From an uncultured Treponema sp. (GTDB taxonomy: Bacteria; Spirochaetota; Spirochaetia; Treponematales; Treponemataceae): DNA of 38,776 nt. The notes beneath the pieces are model-generated. The model ran no database searches, had not been told where the DNA came from, and was given only the letters and a program-made list of their open reading frames with translations. This document shows, piece after piece, positions 8,326 to 16,038 of the stretch. A program made the position numbers and the translations under genes. The stretch covers positions 1 through 38,776 of the forward strand of contig ONET01000010.1 in the NCBI GenBank assembly GCA_900316905.1. Reading direction: 5' to 3'. Every line of letters begins with the position of its first letter. The stretch's first letter is position 1.

Positions 8326-8541
8326 TTATTTATTGTAAGCCTTTAACTTTTTTGAAAAAGCGGCGAGGCGTCCTTGCCTGACGCTTGCTTTTGAAGGGAC
8401 TCGCTTTGATGAATTTAAAATTGTCTCATATGCCGCGCGGGCTCTAGGGCCTTTTATGACAACATTAGTTTTCAAGTCCAAGTCGCTTCTTCTATAATAT
8501 AAAAAACGCCAGTAGCCTTTGCGTGTTGAACTATAGATTTT
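8326..8541 (-). pseudogene. Possible gene remnant (72 open codons, no start)
   Basis: Between the SH3 gene and the restriction-modification operon the minus strand holds an open frame ending at a TAA, with no ATG/GTG/TTG start that has a ribosome site. It reads as believable protein: STRKGYWRFLYYRRSDLDL, later GPRARAAYETILNSSKRV and AAFSKKLKAYNK. STRKGYWR resembles a motif near the C-terminus of group II intron reverse transcriptases, but what follows does not match, so I do not assign it. It could be a relic left at the insertion edge, or chance. The rest of 8290-8568 holds only AT-rich promoter-like sequence. Confidence 0.3.
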
Positions 8542-8568
8542 TTATCAAAAATATAGTATTGTTAAAAT

Positions 8569-9462
8569 ATGACTTTGGCAAGGCCTTTTGTAAAATGGGT
8601 TGGCGGAAAAAGCCAATTGCTTGATGAAATCAGACAAAAATATCCTCAAAAAATCGAAAAATATTGCGAGCCTTTTGTTGGCGGCGGCGCGGTGCTTTTT
8701 GATGTTCTAAGCAAGTTTCGGCCAAAAAATGTCTTGATAAACGACATAAACAAAGAACTTATAAATACTTATGAACAGATTCGTGACAATTGCGATGATT
8801 TGATTTTTCAGTTGTCAGAAATTCAAAACAAATATAAAAGCCAATCGTTGGATGAAAACAAGGCTTACTTTTACGAAAAACGCGAGCGTTACAACGAACT
8901 GAAAATCAATGGCGACGAAGCGGAAAATCTTGAAAAGGCCGCGCTCTTCATATTTTTGAACAAAACTTGCTTTAACGGCTTGTATCGTGTTAATTCAAAA
9001 GGCTTGTTCAATGTTCCTTTTAATAATGCGAAAAGTCCGCTTTTGTGTGACGAAGAAAATTTGCGCGCTTGCTCAGAATTATTACAAAATGTCCAAATGA
9101 CGGTCGGCGATTATTCAAAGACAAAAAAATTCATTGACAGCAAAACTTTTGTATACATCGATCCGCCCTATCGCCCGATAACGCAAACTTCCGCTTTTAC
9201 TTCTTATAGTGAAAACCAATTTGCGGATAGAGAACAAATTGAACTTGGCAACTTTATTGAGGAAATAGCGAATGAAGGGGCTATGGTTCTTGCTAGTAAT
9301 TCAGATCCTAAAAACACAGACAAAAACGATAATTTTTTTGATGACCTTTATTCGAAATTTGCAATTGAGCGAGTGTCAGCCTCAAGAATGATAAATTCAA
9401 ATGCAAAAAAGCGCGGAGCTATTAAAGAATTGTTAATTAGCAATATCGCTGGCGTGTTTTAA
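8569..9462 (+). CDS. DNA adenine methyltransferase, Dam/DpnM type (M1 of a GATC system)
   Basis: 297 residues, the usual length for Dam-like enzymes. It methylates the adenine of GATC on double-stranded DNA. RPFVKWVGGKSQLLDEI is the family start, CEPFVGGGAVLFDVL is the S-adenosylmethionine motif, and FVYIDPPYRP is the DPPY catalytic motif. DpnII- and MboI-type systems begin with this gene. The next genes match the DpnII endonuclease and the second methyltransferase, which supports GATC specificity. Codon use is AT-rich, unlike the gcg/cgc-rich flanks, a sign of acquisition. There is no strong ribosome site before the ATG; upstream sequence is AT-rich with several imperfect -10 boxes. Confidence 0.95.
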   Translation: MTLARPFVKWVGGKSQLLDEIRQKYPQKIEKYCEPFVGGGAVLFDVLSKFRPKNVLINDINKELINTYEQIRDNCDDLIFQLSEIQNKYKSQSLDENKAYFYEKRERYNELKINGDEAENLEKAALFIFLNKTCFNGLYRVNSKGLFNVPFNNAKSPLLCDEENLRACSELLQNVQMTVGDYSKTKKFIDSKTFVYIDPPYRPITQTSAFTSYSENQFADREQIELGNFIEEIANEGAMVLASNSDPKNTDKNDNFFDDLYSKFAIERVSASRMINSNAKKRGAIKELLISNIAGVF

Positions 9463-9483
9463 ATTTTAGGGATAATAATTTTT

Positions 9484-10344
9484 ATGAAAAGAGATTTCGC
9501 AAACTGGATTGCCACTTTTAGGGATAGTATCGCAACTTATTCATATTATGTTGACTTTGGAAAAGTCTATGGAAATGTTGACAATATAAAAATTGAACTA
9601 AATATACTTAATTCTTTGATTGGATCTAAAAATATAAAGAACGATTTTGAGAAACTTCTTGAAAAATATCCAGAGACTTTAAAATGCATTCCGATTTTGC
9701 TTGCAGTTCGCAATTCTGAAATTTGTGTTTCAGATGAGTCTGGAACAACTCAGTTTGATTTTGCGACGCAAATACATTCTATTTCTGATTATGCAATGTT
9801 TATGGAGAAATCAGGTCTTTTTGATTTGTTGCAAAATCATCTTGTCGGAAATCTTCTTGATTATGTTACGGGTGTTGAAACAGGACTTGACTCAAACGGA
9901 CGCAAGAATCGCGGCGGCCATTTGATGGAGGACTTGGTTGAGTCGTTCATCAAAAAAACAGGCTTTGAAAAAGGTAAGAATTACTTCAAAGAAATGTATA
10001 TCCACGAAATTTCCGAAAAATGGGGAATTGATTTGTCTGCTATTTCAAATCAAGGAAAAATGGAAAAACGCTTTGATTATGTCATAAAAACAAAGAATCA
10101 GATTTATGTAATTGAAACAAACTTCTATGGTGGCGGCGGCTCCAAACTCAACGAAACTTCTAGAAGTTATAAAACGCTTGCACAAGAAATAGAAACCATT
10201 GATGGGGTTACTTTTGTTTGGTTTACAGATGGTAACGGCTGGATAAGCGCTCGCCATAATCTCGAAGAAACTTTTGACGTTATGGAACATATCTACTGCA
10301 TAGCTGATATGGAAAATGATGTGATGGAGAGAGTTTTTAAATAA
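9484..10344 (+). CDS. DpnII-type restriction endonuclease (GATC)
   Basis: 286 residues, close to the 288 of DpnII. It resembles DpnII as I know it throughout: a start with FANWIATFRDSIATYSYYVDF, then LNSLIGSKNIKNDF, LEKSGLFDLLQNHLVGNL, TGVETGLDSNGRKNRGG and the end FVWFTDGNGWISARHNL (each quoted in part). The likely PD-(D/E)XK core is RFDYVIKTKNQIYVIETNFY near residues 195-215. It cuts unmethylated GATC and is countered by the two methyltransferases of the operon. It starts 21 bases after the M1 gene and its stop overlaps the next start (TAATG). Confidence 0.93.
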   Translation: MKRDFANWIATFRDSIATYSYYVDFGKVYGNVDNIKIELNILNSLIGSKNIKNDFEKLLEKYPETLKCIPILLAVRNSEICVSDESGTTQFDFATQIHSISDYAMFMEKSGLFDLLQNHLVGNLLDYVTGVETGLDSNGRKNRGGHLMEDLVESFIKKTGFEKGKNYFKEMYIHEISEKWGIDLSAISNQGKMEKRFDYVIKTKNQIYVIETNFYGGGGSKLNETSRSYKTLAQEIETIDGVTFVWFTDGNGWISARHNLEETFDVMEHIYCIADMENDVMERVFK

Positions 10345-10874
10345 TGAAAAAAAATGGGTTTGGCGGAGCTAACACGCGAACGGGGTTGATATTCGAAGGA
10401 AAGGTTGACTTAAAAACATTTCTTTCTAAGCAAAAAGGTTATTCAGTGATAAAGCATGATGTTTTTTTCGAGAATAAACTTGTCGCTCATATTTATAAGA
10501 AGCATGCATTTTACAAAGATTTTCTTGCGCCCAATGGTATATGTTGGGAAGATCATATTTCTAAGAGATTATTGCCAGATGATTGTATCTTTGTTTTGGT
10601 TAACAACACGGTTTTTATTATTGAGTGTAAATATCAGAAAACAGGTGGCTCTGTTGATGAAAAACTCCAGACATGCGACTTTAAGAAAAAACAGTATCAA
10701 AAATTGTTAGCTCGGTTAAATGTTGAAGTTGAATATGTGTATTTATTGAATAAATGGTTTACGAAACCAGAATATAAAGATGTTTTGGACTATATTCAAA
10801 GTGTTCGTTGTCAGTATTATTTTGAGTATATACCATTGCAAAAATTGGGGCTCCCAGTTCCAGAGGTAAATTAA
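10344..10874 (+). CDS. PD-(D/E)XK nuclease-like protein inside the DpnII-type operon
   Basis: 176 residues, not part of the classical dpnM-dpnA-dpnB set. It begins GFGGANTRTGLIFEGKVDL, a pattern I associate with some type II restriction enzymes. Its centre reads LPDDCIFVLVNNTVFIIECKYQ: an acidic residue, a strand, then E-C-K, which fits a PD-(D/E)XK nuclease core with Asp and Glu-x-Lys. Then comes a Lys/Gln-rich helix and a strand EVEYVYLLNKWF. The start overlaps the DpnII stop by one base, and its own stop overlaps the start region of the second methyltransferase, so it is translated as part of the operon. It could be a second endonuclease, a nicking or control subunit, or an immunity factor. 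Specific function unknown. Confidence 0.7.
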   Translation: MKKNGFGGANTRTGLIFEGKVDLKTFLSKQKGYSVIKHDVFFENKLVAHIYKKHAFYKDFLAPNGICWEDHISKRLLPDDCIFVLVNNTVFIIECKYQKTGGSVDEKLQTCDFKKKQYQKLLARLNVEVEYVYLLNKWFTKPEYKDVLDYIQSVRCQYYFEYIPLQKLGLPVPEVN

Positions 10875-11760
10875 AATTTCTATAAACCCTTTTTATCGTT
10901 CTTCAAACAAAGATTTCACTCTTGCAAAAGGCGATTGTCTTGAGTTGCTTTCCAATATAAATTTTCAATTTGACATGATTTTTGCCGATCCGCCGTATTT
11001 CCTTTCTAATGGAGGCATCTCTGTTCAAAGCGGAAAGCAGGTGAGCGTGAACAAGGGTGATTGGGACAAATCGCAAGGATTTGAAAAAGACAATGAATTC
11101 AACCGCAAGTGGCTAGGGCTCTGTCGCGACAATCTAAAAGAAGACGGCACTATTTGGATTAGCGGAACTTATCACAATATTTTTTCTGTTGCCCAAATGC
11201 TTAACGAACTAGGTTTCCGTATCCTTAATTGCATCACTTGGGCAAAGACAAATCCGCCGCCAAATCTTTCGTGCAAGTTTTTCACTCACTCAACGGAATT
11301 TATTTTGTGGGCAAGAAAAAACAAAAAAGTAACGCATTATTATAATTATGAACTGATGAAAGAAATCAACGGCGGAACTCAAATGCGTGATTTGTGGAGC
11401 TTGCCTGCAATCGCAAAATGGGAAAAATCTTGCGGAAAGCACCCAACGCAAAAGCCGCTTCCTCTGCTTGCCAGAATAATTCTTGCTTCCACAAAAGAGA
11501 ACGCTTGGATTTTAGATCCGTTCACTGGAGCAAGCACTACAGGCATTGCCGCAAGTTTGCTGAACCGCCGTTTTTTGGGAATTGACAAAGAAGAAGAGTT
11601 TTTGTTACTCTCTCAAAAACGTCGCGAAGAAATTGATGACGTTAAAACACGTTTTGAATACAGAGAAAAAATTATAAAATGCTCGGACAAACCGTTGAAT
11701 AAAATATTAGAAATTCATGACAATGAGCCGTATTATGGAATCGATTTGCCAATAATATAA
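10870..11760 (+). CDS. DNA adenine methyltransferase, DpnA type (M2 of the GATC system)
   Basis: A beta-class N6-adenine methyltransferase like DpnA of DpnII, which can also methylate single-stranded GATC. It shows GDCLELL, then FADPPYFLSNGGIS (DPPY), KGDWDK, WARKNKKVTHYYNYELM, GKHPTQKP and the S-adenosylmethionine site DPFTGASTTGIAA. The C-terminal 40 residues extend past DpnA. No ATG, GTG or TTG exists between the in-frame stop at 10867 and a TTG at 10945, and starting at that TTG would remove the conserved GDCLELL segment. I therefore place the start at one of two ATT codons (10870, reading IKISINPFYRSS, or 10876). AGAGG lies at 10862-10866. A single T-to-G at 10872 would give a normal ATG. 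Start uncertain, family certain. Confidence 0.85.
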   Translation: MKISINPFYRSSNKDFTLAKGDCLELLSNINFQFDMIFADPPYFLSNGGISVQSGKQVSVNKGDWDKSQGFEKDNEFNRKWLGLCRDNLKEDGTIWISGTYHNIFSVAQMLNELGFRILNCITWAKTNPPPNLSCKFFTHSTEFILWARKNKKVTHYYNYELMKEINGGTQMRDLWSLPAIAKWEKSCGKHPTQKPLPLLARIILASTKENAWILDPFTGASTTGIAASLLNRRFLGIDKEEEFLLLSQKRREEIDDVKTRFEYREKIIKCSDKPLNKILEIHDNEPYYGIDLPII

Positions 11761-11783
11761 AAAGATAATAAGCAATACGCCTA

Positions 11784-12764
11784 ATGAAAAAAGAATTCAT
11801 CATTTTATTAATTCAGCTTCTATTCTCAGTTTTAAATAGTTCGCGTTTTTTTGCGACCACTCTTGAGAAAAATACAGTCTCCCTTCCGCCCGCTCTTGAA
11901 ATCCCCCGCTGCCCGGGCAACGCCGCCGCCTTCGACTGCGCGGACCACAGTTCCGCCGACACGCCCGGCGACATCGACCAAAGCGCCGCCGAACTTTCCG
12001 ACGGCCTTGGCGCCGCCCACAGTTCCGCCGACACGCCCGGCGATAACGACCAGCCCGCCGCCCCCGACCATCAAATACGCGCTTTTCAATACTACTCCCT
12101 TTGCTACCGGGAATCCTACGAGCAGGCCGAATGGTCGGCGTATTGCCTGCGCGACTGGATGCTGCAAAAAAACGCCAAGAGGACAAACGACTTTAGGCCC
12201 GACCCGCAAATCGAGGGCGGCTCGGCGACGCTCGCGGACTACAAAAAGTCCGGCTACGACAGGGGGCATTTGACTCCGGCGGGCGACATGGTTTTTAGCC
12301 GCGAGGCGATGAGCGAAACATTTTACATGAGCAACATGTGCCCCCAAGCCGCTGCCTTTAACCGCGGAATCTGGAAGGACTTGGAAGACCAGGTCCGCGA
12401 GTGGGCCAGGCTTTACGGTACGGCTTATGTTGTTTCAGGCCCGGTTCTTTCCAAGCCCGCAAGCGAATATCCTTTTATCGGCCAAAGCAAAGTGGCCGTG
12501 CCGGAATTTTTTTACAAGGCCATACTTGTTCCGATTTATGAGGACGGCTTGGACCAGGCCGGGGCCGCCGCTTTTGAGACTTGCGCGGACGTGATCGCGA
12601 TCGCCTTTGTGATTCCCAACAAGGCTTGCGAAGGCGACTTTTGGCGCTATGCGAAAAGCGTTGACGAAGCGGAAGAAATCACCGGCCTAGATTTTTTTCC
12701 GCTCTTGGAAGACGACATTGAAAATCGCGTGGAAGCCGAATGCGACCCCCGCCCTTGGTATTAA
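11784..12764 (+). CDS. Secreted DNA/RNA non-specific endonuclease (DRGH family)
   Basis: 326 residues. The catalytic part (about 100-315) is a beta-beta-alpha metal nuclease: SGYDRGHLTPAGDM contains the DRGH general base, and MSNMCPQAAAFNRGIWKDLE holds the metal-binding Asn. It hydrolyses DNA and RNA without sequence preference, probably outside the cell, since the start MKKEFIILLIQLLFSVLNSS is a signal peptide. Residues about 33-95 are a low-complexity linker with two copies of HSSADTPGD. The first 30 codons are AT-rich like the preceding restriction operon while the rest is GC-rich, so the edge of the transferred block may fall inside the signal sequence. No ribosome site is visible before the ATG. 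Confidence 0.9.
   Translation: MKKEFIILLIQLLFSVLNSSRFFATTLEKNTVSLPPALEIPRCPGNAAAFDCADHSSADTPGDIDQSAAELSDGLGAAHSSADTPGDNDQPAAPDHQIRAFQYYSLCYRESYEQAEWSAYCLRDWMLQKNAKRTNDFRPDPQIEGGSATLADYKKSGYDRGHLTPAGDMVFSREAMSETFYMSNMCPQAAAFNRGIWKDLEDQVREWARLYGTAYVVSGPVLSKPASEYPFIGQSKVAVPEFFYKAILVPIYEDGLDQAGAAAFETCADVIAIAFVIPNKACEGDFWRYAKSVDEAEEITGLDFFPLLEDDIENRVEAECDPRPWY
11945..12043 (+). repeat. Two 27-bp direct repeats inside the nuclease linker
   Basis: The 27 bases at 11945-11971 recur exactly at 12017-12043, encoding HSSADTPGD in both. Copies are 72 bases apart, in frame, so recombination between them would delete 24 residues without breaking the gene. Confidence 0.85.
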
Positions 12765-12783
12765 AAATAGCGCAAAAAAATTA

Positions 12784-12812
12784 TGGCAAAATCACGCGCG
12801 GTGTGGTATAAT
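12784..12812 (+). promoter_or_regulatory. Promoter for the xylanase gene
   Basis: A perfect TATAAT (12807-12812) preceded 17 bases upstream by TGGCAA. The -10 context GTGGTATAATG is shared with the promoter at 26005. Confidence 0.6.
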
Positions 12813-12862
12813 GAAAAGAATCGGCGGGCGCCTTTTTGTTCCGCCAAAAATGGAGGAATGAA

Positions 12863-13897
12863 ATGAAAAGATTTTTTGCCGCCGTAAAAATCGCGGCCCT
12901 TTGCGCGCTGTGCTTCTGCGCCTCGTCTTGCGGAAAAAAGACAATCGCTTGCGCGGCCGAAAAACGCGGAGTTGACTTTGGCTTTGCCGCGTCAGTCACC
13001 GACTTGCTTTCGGAAGACACGCAAAAGCTTTTGGCTTCGGAGGCCAAAATTCTTGTGGCCGAAAACTGCATGAAAAGCTCGCAACTGCGTCCAAACAAAA
13101 CATTCTGGAATTGGAGCGACCCCGAAAGCCTTGTCAAGTTCGCGGAGAAAAACAAAATCGTCGCCAAGTGGCACACGCTTTTTTGGCACGAAATGAACCC
13201 GCCCTTCATCAATTCCCTCAAAACAAAAGAAGAAGCCGAAAAAATGATGGACGAGCACATCACGACCGTAATGCAAAAATTCAAGGGCCGCATCCGCGAC
13301 TACGACGTGGTCAACGAAATGTTCAACGAAGACGGAAGCCTTCGCGACACGGTGTGGCTTAGAACCCTCGGCCCAGGCTACCTTGAGCGCGCGATTCGCA
13401 AGGCCCACGAGGTTGACCCCGCCGCCCACTTGTTCCTAAACGAATACAACAACGAGGCCGCCGGCTACGCAAAGGCCGACGCGATGTATGAGCTTGTGAA
13501 GGATTTTGTCGAGCGCGGAGTTCCGATTTACGGAGTGGGAATGCAGCTGCACTTGGCCGCCGACCTTCCTTACGACGAGGACGCGATTCGCGCCAACATC
13601 CGCCGCTACGCCGAGCTTGGAATAAAGATTTGCTTTAGCGAAGTTGACGTCCGCATTCCGCTTAGCCGCTTGGAGGAACTTGAGCCAAAGCAAAAGCAAA
13701 TTTGGACTTCCCTGATGAAGCTAGCCGTGGAAGAGCCCAACGTGGAAAGCTTTATCGTTTGGGGCGTGTCCGACAAAAACAGTTGGATTCCCGCCTGGAA
13801 GCCTGGCTACGGAAACGCGCTCTTGTTTGACAAAGACTTCAAGCCAAAGCCCATTTACTTTGAGCTTGTTGAAGCCGCGGCCAATAAAAAGAAATAG
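12863..13897 (+). CDS. Endo-1,4-beta-xylanase, GH10 family, lipoprotein
   Basis: 344 residues. It cleaves the xylan backbone by the retaining mechanism. KWHTLFWHEMNPPF is the GH10 substrate-cleft motif, DYDVVNEMF holds the acid/base Glu (about residue 152), and KICFSEVDVRIP the nucleophile Glu (about 259); the end FIVWGVSDKNSWIP is typical. The signal ends in a lipobox (CFCASSC), so the enzyme is likely lipid-anchored to the cell surface or periplasm. I chose the ATG at 12863, six bases after GGAGG, rather than an upstream in-frame ATG at 12836. Together with the kinase/epimerase genes at 17-19 kb it fits pentose-polymer use. Confidence 0.94.
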   Translation: MKRFFAAVKIAALCALCFCASSCGKKTIACAAEKRGVDFGFAASVTDLLSEDTQKLLASEAKILVAENCMKSSQLRPNKTFWNWSDPESLVKFAEKNKIVAKWHTLFWHEMNPPFINSLKTKEEAEKMMDEHITTVMQKFKGRIRDYDVVNEMFNEDGSLRDTVWLRTLGPGYLERAIRKAHEVDPAAHLFLNEYNNEAAGYAKADAMYELVKDFVERGVPIYGVGMQLHLAADLPYDEDAIRANIRRYAELGIKICFSEVDVRIPLSRLEELEPKQKQIWTSLMKLAVEEPNVESFIVWGVSDKNSWIPAWKPGYGNALLFDKDFKPKPIYFELVEAAANKKK

Positions 13898-13903
13898 CGC
13901 GTA

Positions 13904-13933
13904 TTGACAGATTTTTATGGGGGGGGGTATAAT
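13904..13933 (+). promoter_or_regulatory. Promoter with a nine-G tract in its spacer
   Basis: Consensus TTGACA (13904-13909) and consensus TATAAT (13928-13933) are separated by 18 bases, of which the last nine (13919-13927) are all G. Loss of one G would give the optimal 17-base spacer, so length changes by slipped-strand mispairing should tune or switch transcription of the lipoprotein gene that starts at 13955. Confidence 0.85.
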
Positions 13934-13954
13934 AGAAAGAACATAGGAGATGTT

Positions 13955-15895
13955 ATGAAAAAAACTCTTTTTATTTTTCTTTCTATTATGCTGGCTTTGT
14001 GCGCTCTTTCATGCAGCAACGGCAGCGACGATTCCGCCCAATTGGCTTACTTAAATTATTTGGCCTTGCTAAAAAGCAAGAGCTATTCAGCAAGGCTTTC
14101 CGCCGCGTTAAATTACGCCGCTCCCGCCGTAACTGAAGAGGCGCCGAATGTTTTGTTGATAGAGGGCGACAACATTCAGACTATGACGGACGCGCAGTTT
14201 AGGCAGGCGGTGAATGTCATCATTCACGGAAAAACGCTTGTGATTATGAGCTGCTCGCCAAAACAAATTTTAGCCTTTGGCGTAAAGTTGGAAAACCTTC
14301 GCGAAAAAGCCGAAGCTTCCGGCGACACGCAGCTTGTCGCGTCCATTGAGCAGGACGGCGACGACACTTGGTCGCCCAAGGATTTTTTGGCGCAAGTGAC
14401 GAACGACGTTTTGGACGTTTACAAAAAATCAGATCCGCCCACGGTTTTCGACAGCAAAATTTACGAAGCGCTTGGCGTAAGAAAGAACCACGTTTACTAC
14501 GTGCACCCGACTGACCAAAATTTAGCCAAGCTGCTCCTTACGGAAAACAGTGATTCTGAACAATTTGAAATTGACGCTGACAAGAGAGTGTCCCAAGCGG
14601 CGGCAACTCCCGTGGAAAGCAATACGGAGGAAGCCATTCAGGCTTCGGTCAAGGCCTTTTCCGACTGGATTTTGCAAAAAGACGCCGTTTCTTCAAACAT
14701 TTCCAAAAGCGAGCTTTCCGCTTTGCTTGTCCAGGCAAACCAAGCGGTTACGCCAAGCGCCCTTGACATGTTGAAAAACGCGCAGGAAACCTTTACCCAT
14801 AATTTTATGGTGGAAATGAATTGGCAATCGGCGAATAGGGACGGCGAAGCGGCTGCGGTTTTAAGTCTTAGCGGCTTCAATGGAAAAAGAGAAAACATTC
14901 GCATCGAAACAAAGGTTTGGTCTGTTTGCGATATCGACGCTCAAAAGGATATTTATCTTGTAAAAACTTCCGCCATTTGCCATAACGAGCAGTTGGGCTT
15001 TGCGGACCAATGGAGTACCCTTAACAGGCTTGGCCCATATTTTGACAGCTGCTTGGTTAAAAATACGATGCAGGACGCGCAGGGCAAGCAGCATATAGAC
15101 GCGTCTGAATGCGAGCCGCAAAACCAGAGTGGAAGCACGACTTACACCAAGGGCTTTAACATTTCTATTGGCGGAAATCTTGGCTTTGCCGGAAGCGGAG
15201 CGTCGCTGTCCCCAACTGCAAGCGCGACTTTTACAGACACTAGTTCACGCAGCATACCGGATATCACGACAACAATGACCGTTAATGACAGCGCGGCGCA
15301 ATGGAAGTTTGCAGGAAGGTCTTTTGATCCTTCTCCCAGCTGTTGGATAAAGGACCATCCTGAAGAGGTTGCGGACATTCAAAAGAAGGAGGCGGTATTT
15401 GACACATATTCCGTCATCCATATGCCTAGCGAATCCGAAACTGAAACACAGACTTTGAAGACAACTGTTGGCGCCGATATAGCCGCGGTATTCCGCTTTG
15501 AAAAATCATGGAATATTTTTGGAGTCAACAGGTGGATTATTCTTAAAGGCAAGTATCACGTAGAGTCCACATGGAAAGACAATATAAAAAGGCCTAACAA
15601 CGCGAAGGGCGAATACGTGATGGTGGTCAAGGCCTTGGACGGCGCGGGTGACAGAGACAAGCTTGAAACAAAGCTTAAAGGCACGGTTTCCACCTGGGGC
15701 GAGAACGTTTCCTATTACGCGATTGGCGCGAATAGGCTTGACGCGGTCGCCAAAAATAAATTTGCCCACATAAAGGACGTCATCACAAAGAACAAGAATG
15801 TCTTTGCCGACAGCGGCATCAAAGGAAAATACGAGTTCTACATCCAGAACGTAAGTTCCGCCGTAAAGGTTGACAGCTTTGAGCTGGCCTTTTAG
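13955..15895 (+). CDS. Large lipoprotein, possibly related to beta-pore-forming toxins
   Basis: 646 residues. The signal peptide ends in a lipobox (LALCALSC), so the protein is probably surface or periplasmic and lipid-anchored. I used the ATG at 13955 behind AGGAG. Residues about 20-290 are helical and charged. After NWQSANRDGEAAAVLSL the sequence becomes beta-rich, and about 410-470 (FNISIGGNLGFAGSGASL, then SATFTDTSSRSIPDITTTM) has the Gly/Ser/Thr-rich alternating pattern of a membrane-inserting hairpin in leukocidin/hemolysin toxins. That resemblance is by eye only. The promoter has a nine-G tract, a plausible phase-variation switch. A terminator follows at 15921. Confidence 0.8.
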   Translation: MKKTLFIFLSIMLALCALSCSNGSDDSAQLAYLNYLALLKSKSYSARLSAALNYAAPAVTEEAPNVLLIEGDNIQTMTDAQFRQAVNVIIHGKTLVIMSCSPKQILAFGVKLENLREKAEASGDTQLVASIEQDGDDTWSPKDFLAQVTNDVLDVYKKSDPPTVFDSKIYEALGVRKNHVYYVHPTDQNLAKLLLTENSDSEQFEIDADKRVSQAAATPVESNTEEAIQASVKAFSDWILQKDAVSSNISKSELSALLVQANQAVTPSALDMLKNAQETFTHNFMVEMNWQSANRDGEAAAVLSLSGFNGKRENIRIETKVWSVCDIDAQKDIYLVKTSAICHNEQLGFADQWSTLNRLGPYFDSCLVKNTMQDAQGKQHIDASECEPQNQSGSTTYTKGFNISIGGNLGFAGSGASLSPTASATFTDTSSRSIPDITTTMTVNDSAAQWKFAGRSFDPSPSCWIKDHPEEVADIQKKEAVFDTYSVIHMPSESETETQTLKTTVGADIAAVFRFEKSWNIFGVNRWIILKGKYHVESTWKDNIKRPNNAKGEYVMVVKALDGAGDRDKLETKLKGTVSTWGENVSYYAIGANRLDAVAKNKFAHIKDVITKNKNVFADSGIKGKYEFYIQNVSSAVKVDSFELAF

Positions 15896-15920
15896 GCGCT
15901 TTTAAGAAAGCATTGCGCGG

Positions 15921-15950
15921 GGCTGTCGTAAAGACAGCCTCATTTTTTTC
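15921..15950 (+). terminator. Rho-independent terminator
   Basis: GGCTGTC, five-base loop, GACAGCC, then a run of seven T's, 25 bases after the lipoprotein stop. Confidence 0.9.
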
Positions 15951-15965
15951 TTTTAAAAATAATCC

Positions 15966-15994
15966 TTGACATTCCGCAAAATATCGGTTATTCT
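15966..15994 (+). promoter_or_regulatory. Promoter of the regulator-kinase-epimerase operon
   Basis: TTGACA, 17 bases, TATTCT. The expected start point (about 16001) falls just before the operator at 16003. Confidence 0.75.
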
Positions 15995-16002
15995 GTTAAA
16001 AG

Positions 16003-16022
16003 TTGCGTGAACGAACACGCAA
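16003..16022 (+). promoter_or_regulatory. LacI-family operator
   Basis: TTGCGTG-N6-CACGCAA, a 20-bp dyad with perfect seven-base arms and the central CG typical of LacI/GalR operators. It sits at the transcription start, a repressing position, in front of a LacI-family gene, which suggests autoregulation. Confidence 0.75.
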
Positions 16023-16038
16023 AAAAGGGATTTTTTGA

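Noticed and set aside
8321..8545. Group II intron with reverse transcriptase
   Set aside because: Only a short KGYWR-like motif is present; no catalytic YADD domain or intron RNA structure is seen.
13898..13954. A TTG start at 13904 for the lipoprotein gene
   Set aside because: It lies in the -35 box; the ATG at 13955 has a ribosome site and begins a proper lipoprotein signal.
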